Source: an uncultured Alistipes sp. (GTDB taxonomy: Bacteria; Bacteroidota; Bacteroidia; Bacteroidales; Rikenellaceae). Taken from it: a DNA stretch of 64,000 bases. The notes beneath the pieces are model-generated. The model was not told the DNA's origin and made no database searches. It saw only the letters and a list, made by a program, of their open reading frames with translations. Numbering within the stretch: the first letter of the stretch is position 1; every line of letters starts with the position of its first letter. The position numbers were made by a program, and so were the translations under genes. This document shows positions 23,042 through 31,703 of this stretch, piece by piece. Location: NCBI GenBank assembly GCA_900769405.1, contig CAAGGL010000010.1, positions 186,001 through 250,000 on the forward strand, in the 5' to 3' direction.

Positions 23042-26000
23042 ATGAAGAAATTCGCCTTTTTGATTCTGTCGATTTTCGCAACTCTGTCGCTTTCGGCACA
23101 GGTTACGACTTCGAACATCAGTGGTAAGGTTACCGACGTAAAGGGTGAGGCATTGGTAGGCGCTACCGTTGTCGCTATCCACACTCCGTCGGGAACGCAG
23201 TATGGCGCAGTTGTCGATATCGACGGTAACTATCGCCTGCTGAACGTACGTGCAGGTGGTCCTTACACCGTGCAGTTCCAGATGCTGGGTTACCAGACTG
23301 TTGAGCAGCAGGGTTTGCAGGCAGCACTTGCTGATAACCTCGTTCTGGATGCTACTCTGAAAGAGGAGTCGATCGGTATGGACGCAGTTGTTGTAGCTGT
23401 TGACGGCGCTAACTCGTCGATGAACAGCCAGCGTTCGGGTTCGATGACCAGCATTTCGAGCAAGCGTATGGCAGTTACTCCCAGCGTTAGCCGTAGCATG
23501 AACGACATTATGAAGCTCACCCCGCAGGCTAACTCGACCTCGAACGGTCTGGCTATCGGTGGTGGTAACTACCGTCAGTCGTATGTAACTGTCGATGGTG
23601 CAGCGTTCAACAACGCATTCGGTATCGGTGGTAACCTGCCCGCAGGTGGTACCCCCATCTCGCTCGACGCTTTGGAGCAGATCTCGATCTCGATCACCCC
23701 GTTTGACGTTCGTCAGAGCGGTTTCACCGGTGGTGCTATCAACGCTGTTACCAAGAGTGGTACCAACGAGTTCAAGGCAACTGTTTACGACTACTATCAG
23801 GACGAGTTCTTGAAGGGTGCTCACTATGGTGTTACCGATGAGACCGGTATGTACAAGCGCCTGAACAAGAGCAAGCAGATCAACAACACTACCGGTGTTA
23901 GCGTTGGTGGTCCCATCGTTAAGGACAAGTTGTTCTTCTTCGCTAACTTCGAGTACGATATGGATGAGACTCCCGGTTCGACTCGTCAGGCTCGCCCCGA
24001 TGAGAACACTGCTTGGGGTAGCGGTACTACCTACAACCGTCCTACCGTTGCTCAGATGGAGGATATGAAGAAGTTCTTGATGGAGAAGTTCGGTTACGAT
24101 CCGGGTCGCTACCAGGGTTACTCGCTGAGCACTCCCGACTGGAAGTTGGTTGCTCGCTTGGACTGGAACATCAACAAGAACCACAGCGCTAACGTTCGTT
24201 TCAGCACTACCCGCAACAAGTATTCGTCGAATCCTTCGTCGTCGGTTAACCCGCTGAACCCCAACCCCTACAACCGTAGCAACTATGGTCGTACTTCGAA
24301 CTACGCTATGTACTTCGAGAGCTCGCGTTACTTCCAGGAGCAGAACTTTACTTCGTTCGCTGCTGAGTTGAACTCGCGTTTCTTGGACGGTCGTCTGACC
24401 AACACTCTGCGTGGTACCTACTCGAAGCAGTACGAGCCTCGTAGCTTCGTAGGTGACAACTTCCCCACCGTAGATATTTTGCAGAACATCACTAACGAGG
24501 ACGGCACCGAGACTAAGGCTCTGCTGACTTCGTTCGGTCCCGACCCCTTCACCTATGGTAACTTGCGTGACGTATCGACTACCGTTATCACCGATGAGAT
24601 CGCTTACACCGCTGGTAAGCACAACATCATCGCTGGTTTGCAGTTCGAGCACAACAACACCAAGAACGGCTTTATGCAGGGTGGTCTGGGTTACTACGTT
24701 TACAACTCGTGGGAGGATTTCGTGGCTGCTGCTAAGGGTGGCGACGTTGCTCCTCTGGCGTTCGCTATCACTCACTCGAACCGCGACGACTTGAAGCAGG
24801 TATTCCCCGCATTCCAGTACATTCAGTACTCGGCATACGTTCAGGACGAGATTTCGTTCAGCAACCGCTTTAAGCTGAGCGCAGGTATCCGTTTCGAGCT
24901 GCCCACTTACCCCAGCATCGAGGGTAACAACAACAAGAACTTCGAGGCAATGTACAAGGATCACGGTGGCTACCGTACCGCAGATATGCCTAAGGCACGT
25001 CTGAACGTTGCTCCTCGTGTAGGTTTCAACTGGGACATCGCTGGCGATCGTAAGTACGTTCTGCGTGGTGGTACCGGTATCTTCACCGGCCGTATCCCCT
25101 TCGTATGGATCGTATCGGTAGCTGGTAACAGCAACTGCTTGCAGGCTCAGTACATCGCAACTCACGACAAGATCGCTGAGGGTATGAAGACTCCTGGTTT
25201 CCACCAGAACGTTGAGGATATCTTGACCGACCTCTACGGTGGTACTTTCAAGGCAACCGACGATTTGGCTGCTCCCTCGGGTGCAACCATCCTGGATAAG
25301 AACTTGAAGATGCAGGGCGCTTGGAAGTCGACCTTGGCATTGGATATGAAGCTCCCCGGCGACGTTAAGGTTTCGTTGGAGGGTATCTTCAACAAGGATA
25401 TGTACAGCATTATGTGCCAGTACCTCGGTATGCAGGAGAAAGAGGGTGGCGTAACTCTGCCCGGTGAGCCCGCAGCTCGTAAGTCGTGGAGCACTCCTAA
25501 GGGTCTGAACAACGCTTACTACATCACCAACGCTGGTAAGAACGGTCACTACTACTCGTTCACCGTTAAGGCTGAGAAGGAGTTCCGCAACGGTTTGTCG
25601 TTGATGGCTGCTTACACTCACTCGAACTCGAAGAACGTTATCGACGGTATCGGTGACCAGGTTTCGTCGGCTTACAACACCAACACCTTCAATGTTCACG
25701 GTTCGAACAACGCTGAGCTCGGCTACTCGTCGTATGTAGCTCCTCACCGTGTAATCGCAAGCGTAGGTTACAACAAGGCTCTGAACAAGAACGTGATCGC
25801 TACTTTGGGTCTGTTCTACGAGGGCTTCAACTACGGTTATGTAGGTGGTTACTCGTACAACCGCTACTCGTACACTCTCTCGTCGTGCGTAACCGGCGAT
25901 AAGGGTGCTAGCAACCTGATGTACATCCCCACCGATAAGGAGTTGGCTTCGATGCCTTTCGCTAAGGAGGACAACAAGAAGGCATTCGCTTCGTTCTTGG

Positions 26001-26332
26001 CAAGCGACAAGTACCTGAGCAAGCACCGTGGCGAGTACGCTACTCGTGGTGGCGCTGTAATGCCTTGGTACAACTCGTTCAACTTCAAGTTCGCTACCGA
26101 CATCATCCTGAACACTACCGGTCGTCAGAACAAGCTGACCGTAGGTGTTGATGTTAACAATGTTGGTAACCTGATCTGCGGCCGTTGGGGCAACGTTCAG
26201 GAGCTGAGCACCAGCAGCATCTTGAAGTGGGACGGTAGCAACTACACCTTCACTCAGCCTACTTGGAACAAGTACGCAGGCTTTGCTTCGACTTGGTCGG
26301 CTATGCTGAGCTTCCGCTACACCTTCAACTAA
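23042..26332 (+). CDS. Oar-like TonB-dependent outer membrane receptor
   Basis: 1096 residues. A signal peptide (MKKFAFLILSIFATLSLSAQ) is followed by a carboxypeptidase-regulatory-like domain (ISGKVTDVKGEALVGATVVAIHTPSGTQYGAVVDIDGNYRLLNVRAGGPYTVQFQMLGY, about 25-90), a plug domain with TVDGAAFNNAFGIGGNLPAGGTPISLDALEQI and SGFTGGAINAVTKSGTNEF, and a large 22-strand-type barrel ending in MLSFRYTFN. The SGFTGGAINAVTKSGTN signature is that of the Oar-like group, not SusC, and no SusD lies next to it. The cargo is unknown; Oar-like proteins may carry peptides, metal chelates or act in export. Codon use is strongly biased, suggesting high expression. It has its own complex leader and a terminator, so it is monocistronic. 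Confidence 0.9.
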   Translation: MKKFAFLILSIFATLSLSAQVTTSNISGKVTDVKGEALVGATVVAIHTPSGTQYGAVVDIDGNYRLLNVRAGGPYTVQFQMLGYQTVEQQGLQAALADNLVLDATLKEESIGMDAVVVAVDGANSSMNSQRSGSMTSISSKRMAVTPSVSRSMNDIMKLTPQANSTSNGLAIGGGNYRQSYVTVDGAAFNNAFGIGGNLPAGGTPISLDALEQISISITPFDVRQSGFTGGAINAVTKSGTNEFKATVYDYYQDEFLKGAHYGVTDETGMYKRLNKSKQINNTTGVSVGGPIVKDKLFFFANFEYDMDETPGSTRQARPDENTAWGSGTTYNRPTVAQMEDMKKFLMEKFGYDPGRYQGYSLSTPDWKLVARLDWNINKNHSANVRFSTTRNKYSSNPSSSVNPLNPNPYNRSNYGRTSNYAMYFESSRYFQEQNFTSFAAELNSRFLDGRLTNTLRGTYSKQYEPRSFVGDNFPTVDILQNITNEDGTETKALLTSFGPDPFTYGNLRDVSTTVITDEIAYTAGKHNIIAGLQFEHNNTKNGFMQGGLGYYVYNSWEDFVAAAKGGDVAPLAFAITHSNRDDLKQVFPAFQYIQYSAYVQDEISFSNRFKLSAGIRFELPTYPSIEGNNNKNFEAMYKDHGGYRTADMPKARLNVAPRVGFNWDIAGDRKYVLRGGTGIFTGRIPFVWIVSVAGNSNCLQAQYIATHDKIAEGMKTPGFHQNVEDILTDLYGGTFKATDDLAAPSGATILDKNLKMQGAWKSTLALDMKLPGDVKVSLEGIFNKDMYSIMCQYLGMQEKEGGVTLPGEPAARKSWSTPKGLNNAYYITNAGKNGHYYSFTVKAEKEFRNGLSLMAAYTHSNSKNVIDGIGDQVSSAYNTNTFNVHGSNNAELGYSSYVAPHRVIASVGYNKALNKNVIATLGLFYEGFNYGYVGGYSYNRYSYTLSSCVTGDKGASNLMYIPTDKELASMPFAKEDNKKAFASFLASDKYLSKHRGEYATRGGAVMPWYNSFNFKFATDIILNTTGRQNKLTVGVDVNNVGNLICGRWGNVQELSTSSILKWDGSNYTFTQPTWNKYAGFASTWSAMLSFRYTFN

Positions 26333-26377
26333 TCGAGCGAGAGTTCGTTAGGACTTAAACGACATTAGATAATTTCG

Positions 26378-26408
26378 GGTCGCTTCCTTCGGGGAGCGAC
26401 CTTTTTTT
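26378..26408 (+). terminator. terminator of the TonB receptor gene
   Basis: GGTCGCT and AGCGACC arms with a CCTTCGGGG loop, followed by seven T, 46 nt after the stop. Confidence 0.85.
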
Positions 26409-26411
26409 CAC

Positions 26412-26520
26412 GCCATATGGGCGTGTTTTGTTGTTTTCGGTTTTGCAAGTAGTGGGCATTTTGCAAAAATCGCAACCTTGTGCCATTGACGTAGTGAGGT
26501 TGTAGTGTGCCATATGGGCG
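26412..26520 (+). repeat. intergenic segment bounded by GCCATATGGGCG direct repeats
   Basis: GCCATATGGGCG occurs at 26412-26423 and 26509-26520; TGTGCCAT also occurs twice inside, and CAACCT/AGGTTG can pair between them. No gene is present. The segment may be a small mobile or structured repeat. Confidence 0.35.
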
Positions 26521-26523
26521 GGG

Positions 26524-26574
26524 CTCATCATTGGCGGGTGGGGGCTCGGCCGCAGGCCGACCCGCCAATGATGA
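26524..26574. repeat. long perfect inverted repeat, second copy of the intergenic repeat
   Basis: A perfect 15-bp inverted repeat at 26525-26539 and 26560-26574 encloses a 20-nt centre that folds again as CGGCC/GGCCG. The left arm with adjacent bases (26524-26543) repeats 16608-16627 with one mismatch. It lacks a T tract, so it is not a typical terminator. Confidence 0.6.
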
Positions 26575-26635
26575 CATGCTTCGACGAGGCGTGAGCCTTT
26601 ATTGGCGTAAAGACTGAATTTTTGAATTGCGAATT

Positions 26636-26668
26636 TTTGATAGTTGAATTATATTTTCGCTATCTTTG
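26636..26668 (+). promoter_or_regulatory. promoter of the phosphodiesterase gene
   Basis: TTTG at 26636-26639, 21 bp, then TATCTTTG at 26661-26668. It is located 22 bp before the ATG. Confidence 0.65.
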
Positions 26669-26690
26669 CGGAAAAGAAACAAACGAAACA

Positions 26691-27935
26691 ATGAAACGAC
26701 TTCTGATTTTGGTTTTAGCGGTGGTGGCTGCGGCTTGCTCGCCCGTGCAACGCGCTGTGCGTGAGGTTGCTGCCGATCCATACAACAACGATAATCGCTA
26801 TGTGATAATTCTGTCGATGGACGCCTTCCGTTGGGACTTGGCCGACCACGCCCATACGCCGACGCTCGACTCGCTGCGCCGCGTGGGAACATACTCCGAG
26901 ACCTATCCCGTCTATCCGTCAAATACCTTCCCCAACCACTATACGATGGCTACGGGATTGCATCCCGACGATCACGGAGTGGTCAATAACGGATTCTATG
27001 ACAAGCGATTAGGTCGTCAGATGTCGGTATTCAACTACGACGATACTCAGACCCCCGACTTCTGGGGTGGCGATCCGATCTGGAATACTGCCGAGCGTCA
27101 GGGACGTGTGGCGAACATCTTTATGTGGCCGGGTAGTGAGGTGCCCATTGGCGGTCGTCAGGCAACGGTCTGGACGCGTTATTCCGAGGAGCCGAGCTAT
27201 CGCGAGCGTGCCGATTGGGTTGTCGAGGCGATGACGCGCCCCGTGGAGCAGATCCCCAATCTGGTGATGTGGTATTTCGAGCAGCCCGATGCTGTGATGC
27301 ACCGCCACGGTCCGCTGTCGGAGCAGGCCGTAGCGCAGGCTGAGCATATCGACTCGACACTGCGTTATTTCTTCTGGAAGATCCGCCAATCGCCTGTATA
27401 TGATAAGATTAACTTCATCGTTACGGCCGATCACGGTATGGCTGATCTGTCGGACGATCGCATTGCGAATCTCTACGAGGTGCTCGATCCTCAGCGCGTA
27501 GTGCGTACTGTGTCGGGACGTCCGTATGGCGTGGAGGTCGAGGCCGGATATGAGCAGGAGGCGTTGCGCGCGCTGCGTAAGGTGAAGGGTATCAAGGCCT
27601 TCAAACGCGAGGAGCTGCCCGCGAAGTATCACTATGGCAAGCATCCGACCCGCATCACGAATCTGGTGGTTATGCCCGATATGGGTTGGACGGTCGAGTA
27701 TCGCAAGCCCGAGGTTGAGCGCCGCCCGATTGGTAAGGGTGCGCACGGTTTCGATAACTTCGAGCGCGAGATGTCGATGGTTTTCTATGGTACGGGACCT
27801 GCTTTCCGCAAGGGTTACGAGCAGCGTTCGTTCCAGAATCTGAATATGTATATCATTCTGTGTCACCTGCTTGGCGTCGAGCCGTCGGAAAACGATGGCG
27901 ATTGGAGCGCGGTGCGCAAGATGTTTGTAAAATAG
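26691..27935 (+). CDS. ectonucleotide pyrophosphatase/phosphodiesterase, lipoprotein
   Basis: 414 residues. The lipoprotein signal MKRLLILVLAVVAAAC gives envelope anchoring. The alkaline-phosphatase-superfamily phosphodiesterase core shows the metal Asp in ILSMDAFRWD, the nucleophilic Thr in YPSNTFPNHYTMATG, the metal ligands in QPDAVMHRHGP and TADHGM, and the final His in GAHGFDN. This matches ENPP/NPP-type nucleotide phosphodiesterases, which cleave nucleotides and dinucleotides outside the cytoplasm, likely for phosphate or nucleoside salvage. An in-frame extension to 26622 is rejected because the promoter and the signal peptide both point to 26691. A GT2 gene follows after 9 bp. Confidence 0.9.
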   Translation: MKRLLILVLAVVAAACSPVQRAVREVAADPYNNDNRYVIILSMDAFRWDLADHAHTPTLDSLRRVGTYSETYPVYPSNTFPNHYTMATGLHPDDHGVVNNGFYDKRLGRQMSVFNYDDTQTPDFWGGDPIWNTAERQGRVANIFMWPGSEVPIGGRQATVWTRYSEEPSYRERADWVVEAMTRPVEQIPNLVMWYFEQPDAVMHRHGPLSEQAVAQAEHIDSTLRYFFWKIRQSPVYDKINFIVTADHGMADLSDDRIANLYEVLDPQRVVRTVSGRPYGVEVEAGYEQEALRALRKVKGIKAFKREELPAKYHYGKHPTRITNLVVMPDMGWTVEYRKPEVERRPIGKGAHGFDNFEREMSMVFYGTGPAFRKGYEQRSFQNLNMYIILCHLLGVEPSENDGDWSAVRKMFVK

Positions 27936-27944
27936 TCGAGAGCT

Positions 27945-28850
27945 ATGTCACGTCTTACGGTTGTTGTCGCTACATATAATCGCGCGGAGTCGCTCATTCG
28001 CTGTTTGGAGTCGTTTCGCACGCAATCTTCGCCCCGCACGGAGTGGGAGATTGTGGTCGTGAACAACAACTCGAAGGACGACACCGAGGAGCGCTTTGCG
28101 GCATTTGCGGCGGCGAATGCGGATCTTCCCGTGCGTATGGTGCGCGAGGAGCGTCAGGGATTGAGCCACGCCCGCAACTGCGGTATGGCGGCTGCCCAGA
28201 GCCCCTATATCGCAATTATCGACGACGACGAGACGGTCAATGAGGATTTCGTGCGTGGTTATATCGAGTTCTTCGATGCGCACCCGAAGGCTGTGGCGGC
28301 GGGAGGTCGTATCGTGCCGAGCTACGAGCAGGGACGCCCGTCGTGGATCTCGCCCTACACCGAGCGCCCGATTGCCAATCCGCTCGATCTGGGCGATGAG
28401 GTGCGTCCGTTTGGTCGCGGTCGTTGCCCCGGAGGTGGCAATATGGCTGTTCGCCGCGAGGCTATCGAGCGTTATGGAGCCTTCGATCCGTCGTTGGGTC
28501 GCACGGGAAAGAAACTGATTGGCGGCGAGGAGACCGATTTCTTCAACCGTCTGTCGCGCAGTGGCGAGCCGTTCTACTACGTTCCGACGTCGATTATCTA
28601 CCACCACATCTCGCCCGATAAACTCACACGCGACTACTTCACGCGCCTGAGCTACGCCATCGGTGTGAGCGAGCAGATTCGCACGCGCCAGATCGGTCGC
28701 TATGGCTCGCGTCTGCTGTCGGAGGCGGTGAAGTGGGGCGCTACGTTGGTGCTGGCGGCGGGCTATACACTCACGCTGAGGTGGTCGGCGGCGCGATATT
28801 TGGTGCTTATGCGCTGGCAAATCACTCGTGGATTGCTCCACAGAGGGTAA
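27945..28850 (+). CDS. GT2 family glycosyltransferase
   Basis: 301 residues with the GT-A fold of family 2: LTVVVATYNRAESLIRCLESF at the N-terminus, IVVVNNNSKDDTEERF, and the DxD-like IIDDDETVNEDFV at about residue 90, followed by GGGNMAVRREAIERYGAFDPSLGRTGKKLIGGEETDF with the acceptor-site ED-type motif. It probably adds a sugar to a surface polysaccharide or glycoprotein; donor and acceptor are unknown. There is no transmembrane anchor until a hydrophobic stretch near the end (LVLAAGYTLTLRW), which may touch the membrane. It lies 9 bp after the phosphodiesterase gene, and probably shares its promoter. Confidence 0.85.
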   Translation: MSRLTVVVATYNRAESLIRCLESFRTQSSPRTEWEIVVVNNNSKDDTEERFAAFAAANADLPVRMVREERQGLSHARNCGMAAAQSPYIAIIDDDETVNEDFVRGYIEFFDAHPKAVAAGGRIVPSYEQGRPSWISPYTERPIANPLDLGDEVRPFGRGRCPGGGNMAVRREAIERYGAFDPSLGRTGKKLIGGEETDFFNRLSRSGEPFYYVPTSIIYHHISPDKLTRDYFTRLSYAIGVSEQIRTRQIGRYGSRLLSEAVKWGATLVLAAGYTLTLRWSAARYLVLMRWQITRGLLHRG

Positions 28851-28885
28851 AAACATACATTTAGTGCAAAATTAGGTCGGAATTC

Positions 28886-28916
28886 TTGTGAATTTTGACC
28901 TATTTTTTTAACTTTG
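28886..28916 (+). promoter_or_regulatory. promoter of the BlaI-type regulator
   Basis: TTG at 28886-28888, 20 bp, then TAacTTTG at 28909-28916. The leader is about 62 nt. Confidence 0.5.
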
Positions 28917-28984
28917 TATTAGCAGTATGGGCAGTAATGCCATCGAAGCAACAGAGAATACACAAACATAACCTAATTTTAGAA

Positions 28985-29311
28985 ATGAAAGATACCAATG
29001 AGAATCTGGTCGCTTTGACCAAGGGCGAAGAGAGTGTGATGCTGATCCTTTGGTCGCTTGGCAATGGCTTGGTCTATGATATTATTGAGCAGATGCCCGA
29101 GCCTAAACCGAAGTACTCGACCATCGCAACTTTTATCAAAATGCTCGAAAATAAGGGATACGTGGCACATCGTGAGGAGGGTCGATTCTTCCGTTACTAT
29201 CCGACCGTTGAGCGCGATTTATATGCTCGCAAGGAGTTGCGCCGCGTTCTGGATCTCTACTTCGAGGGATCGTTGGATAACCTTGTGGAGTTCTATAAAT
29301 CGAACGAGTAA
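28985..29311 (+). CDS. BlaI/MecI/CopY family transcriptional repressor
   Basis: 108 residues from the ATG at 28985 (an in-frame extension to 28895 crosses the promoter and is rejected). The winged-helix pattern of the Penicillinase_R family is evident: LTKGEESVMLILWSLGNGLVYDIIEQMPEPKPKYSTIATFIKMLENKGYVAHREEGRFFRYYPTVERDLYARKEL, then a helical dimerisation end. Such repressors usually pair with a BlaR1-type membrane protease sensor encoded next door; none is present here, so its inducer is unclear. It has its own promoter and a terminator. Confidence 0.87.
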   Translation: MKDTNENLVALTKGEESVMLILWSLGNGLVYDIIEQMPEPKPKYSTIATFIKMLENKGYVAHREEGRFFRYYPTVERDLYARKELRRVLDLYFEGSLDNLVEFYKSNE

Positions 29312-29365
29312 CCCTGTGCGGACTTAACGATGTAAAGCGCTGCCAAATCCGAATTACCGAAATAT

Positions 29366-29408
29366 GACCAGCCCGATACTTTGCGGAGTATCGGGCTGAG
29401 TTGTTTTG
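29366..29408 (+). terminator. terminator of the BlaI-type gene
   Basis: AGCCCGATACT at 29370-29380 pairs perfectly with AGTATCGGGCT at 29387-29397, followed by GAGTTGTTTTG. Together with the converging integrase gene it may work in both directions. Confidence 0.65.
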
Positions 29409-29417
29409 TGGCGGGGA

Positions 29418-30386
29418 TCAGCGTTTCGAGCGTCTTGGTCGGCTGATCAGCTGACTGATAACCTGACGGTTAAGCTCGTCAATGCGGTTGTGGTCGAGCT
29501 GCGCGAGGTAGATGTTCGTCGTGCGCTCGGAGGTGTGTCCCATACCCGCACTGATGATCTGGATCGGTGCGCCCGAATCGCGTGCCATCGTTGCCCAGGT
29601 GTGGCGCGCAACGTAGAACGTGAGCGGCATCTCGAACCCCAATTCGCGCCCTAAGGCACTGATGTGGCGATTCAGATCGCGCTGCTGCGAGCGGTAATTC
29701 TTGTAGCTGTCGTCGAGGTGGAGTATGGGCAGAACGTACTCCGAGGGGTTGGCGTGGCGGTCGATGATCTCCTGCAAACAGGGCTCGACGGCCATCGTGA
29801 GCCATTGTCCCGTCTTGCGACGTTGGTAGTTCAAGATGTTGTCGTGGATATCGCTTTTGCGCAGGTAGGCCATATCGACAAAGGCCATTCCGCGTGCGAA
29901 AAAACTGAACAGAAACAGATCGCGCGCGAGCAACATTCGCGGGTTACGACCTCGGAGGTCGTACTCGGCGATACGGCGCAGACTTGCGAGCGAGATTGCG
30001 CGTTTGATCGTAGCGATCTGATTGATACGCACATACAGAAACGGATCGCGGTGCGAGTGGAGGTTGAGCATTCTCGATGCGATGTTGTAAATCGCGCGCA
30101 GATAGCGCATATAGAACGATATCGAGTTGGGGCTCAGTCCGCTCTGGCGCAGCCACGCCTCGTACTCGGTGACCACTTCGTGGGTGAGTTGGGCGATGCT
30201 TGGGCGCCGCGTGCCGAGAAATGCGACGAGTTTACGCAGTGCCATACGATAGTTTGCCGCGGAGCCTGTGCGTCCCTCGGATTCGAGGCGGACGATGTAT
30301 GAGGCGAAGAAGTTGATTAGGTCGGGTGTGCGTCCCGCTGTACGTTGCGGCAAGTTCGAGTGAGATTGTAGTTGGGGTGATTTCAT
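29418..30386 (-). CDS. tyrosine recombinase (site-specific integrase family)
   Basis: 322 residues. An N-terminal SAM-like core-binding domain spans about 20-115 (INFFASYIVRLESEGRTGSAANYRMALRKLVAFLG). The catalytic domain carries the Arg in FFARGMAFVDMAYLR, the Lys in RRKTGQ, H-x-x-R in VARHTWATMAR, the second His in GMGHTSERTT and the Tyr of NIYL, so all catalytic residues are present. This architecture is common among Bacteroidales integrases and DNA invertases. There is no excisionase, relaxase or phage gene nearby and I found no flanking att repeat or obvious invertible segment, so its target is unknown. Confidence 0.85.
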   Translation of the reverse strand: MKSPQLQSHSNLPQRTAGRTPDLINFFASYIVRLESEGRTGSAANYRMALRKLVAFLGTRRPSIAQLTHEVVTEYEAWLRQSGLSPNSISFYMRYLRAIYNIASRMLNLHSHRDPFLYVRINQIATIKRAISLASLRRIAEYDLRGRNPRMLLARDLFLFSFFARGMAFVDMAYLRKSDIHDNILNYQRRKTGQWLTMAVEPCLQEIIDRHANPSEYVLPILHLDDSYKNYRSQQRDLNRHISALGRELGFEMPLTFYVARHTWATMARDSGAPIQIISAGMGHTSERTTNIYLAQLDHNRIDELNRQVISQLISRPRRSKR

Positions 30387-30414
30387 TTAGGGGGTAATTA
30401 GGTTCGGAAGGTTT

Positions 30415-30447
30415 GTAAAAAAAGCCCCGAAGTTGTGTTTCGGGGCC
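30415..30447 (-). terminator. terminator of the rfbA-rfbB-DUF5009 operon
   Basis: GCCCCGAA at 30424-30431 pairs with TTCGGGGC at 30439-30446; on the minus strand the stem is followed by TTTTTTT. It lies 16 bp past the DUF5009 stop. Confidence 0.8.
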
Positions 30448-30462
30448 TTTTGGGAGGTTGGT

Positions 30463-31665
30463 TTATAGCTTCAATTTTATTCCCAACTTTTCGAGTAGTA
30501 TCGAGAAGTATGCCATTGAGATCGACCACGCCGCCGATCCGCAGATGGCCAGCAGCGCGCTGTCGGGTTGCTTGTAGAATAGCAGTCGGAACGGCAGCAG
30601 TGCGATAACCATATATACGACGCTCGGAGCGAGGTAGGTTGTCATCGAGTTGCGACCCGTTGTTTCGAGCAGCGAGGTGAATCGCGTGCGACCGCAAATA
30701 TCGGTGCGATAGAATACGAAAGCAAGTACTAACAAGCTGATACCGTTGCAGATAAGACCCCAGCTCGGGGTTGCCAAAATCTTCGAGATGATGTACCAAT
30801 TGCGCAGAACGAATCCCGCCGCGATCGACACCACGCCCGCAACGACCATTGTCCACATCTTGCGGCGCTTGTCGTGCTGGCTACGCATCAGGTAGGTACC
30901 CGTAACCAAACCCGTCAGTACGATCATCGGCGTATTGCCTTGAAGTACAGTGCCTAAGATCGTGCGGAGCGATGTCGCCCAATCGTTCAGACCGGCCGAC
31001 GAGATGCAGTTCAGAGCGAAGAATACCGCCCAAACGACCACTGCGCCAATGAGCGAGCCGCGAGTTGCGAGGCTTGTCAGTGCAGCCACAACGTAGCCCC
31101 AACCGATCAATCCGAGAATGCCCCACCAGCTGGCAACCAACCACTGAGGATCTTCGGGTGTACCTGCGCGGAAGATCGCCAGCAGCACCACGATGCCGAT
31201 GAAGCCCGCAGCGCGTAAAATTTTGAATATCAGGTCGTAGCGACTCTCGCGCGGATAGCTGTTCCAGAGCATAAACAGGAATAGGAAGAACAGCCAGCGC
31301 CAGGTCGAAGCGGTGATTCCCGTCAATTCGGGATTGATTCTACCGGCGTTGAGCAGAGCCACGCCGATGCAGATCAGCGACAGCGTGCGCCAGAGGATAT
31401 GGCCTGCGATTTGGAGGTCCGACGCGCCACGACGGCGGCGTGCCTCGATCGCGTAAGGAATTGATATTCCGACCATAAACAGAAAACTCGGGAAGACCCA
31501 ATCGGCCAATCCCATACCATCGAAGTTCATCTCCGTATGCCCCAGCCACGCGGGTACGCCGGGCATATAGAGGTCGTTGACGAAGAGCATCAACAGCAAC
31601 GTCAATCCGCGAACGATGTCGATCGAGAGAATACGTTGCGACGAGTTTTTAGAGTTAGTATTCAT
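30463..31665 (-). CDS. DUF5009 / HGSNAT-like membrane acyltransferase
   Basis: 400 residues, about ten hydrophobic segments. The start SQRILSIDIVRGLTLLLMLFVNDLYMPGVPAWLGH followed by GMGLADWVFPSFLFMVGISIPYAIEARRRRG is typical of the family related to human heparan-alpha-glucosaminide N-acetyltransferase, which moves acetyl groups across a membrane onto sugars. The role in bacteria is presumed to be acetylation of exported glycans. It lies 38 bp downstream of rfbB on the same strand with a shared terminator, consistent with a cell-surface polysaccharide function. The substrate is unknown. Confidence 0.8.
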   Translation of the reverse strand: MNTNSKNSSQRILSIDIVRGLTLLLMLFVNDLYMPGVPAWLGHTEMNFDGMGLADWVFPSFLFMVGISIPYAIEARRRRGASDLQIAGHILWRTLSLICIGVALLNAGRINPELTGITASTWRWLFFLFLFMLWNSYPRESRYDLIFKILRAAGFIGIVVLLAIFRAGTPEDPQWLVASWWGILGLIGWGYVVAALTSLATRGSLIGAVVVWAVFFALNCISSAGLNDWATSLRTILGTVLQGNTPMIVLTGLVTGTYLMRSQHDKRRKMWTMVVAGVVSIAAGFVLRNWYIISKILATPSWGLICNGISLLVLAFVFYRTDICGRTRFTSLLETTGRNSMTTYLAPSVVYMVIALLPFRLLFYKQPDSALLAICGSAAWSISMAYFSILLEKLGIKLKL

Positions 31666-31703
31666 ATAATTGTTGTGTTGTGTGGTTCAGGTGGTTACGG
31701 GTT

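Noticed and set aside
23027..26026. A 999-codon minus-strand frame opposite the TonB receptor
   Set aside because: Same cause: highly biased codon use in the receptor removes antisense stops. Translation is Val/Leu/Thr/Gln-rich with no motif.
29312..30462. Invertible promoter segment around the tyrosine recombinase
   Set aside because: The only inverted repeats seen near the gene are short terminator hairpins on either side; no matching pair flanking a promoter could be found by eye.
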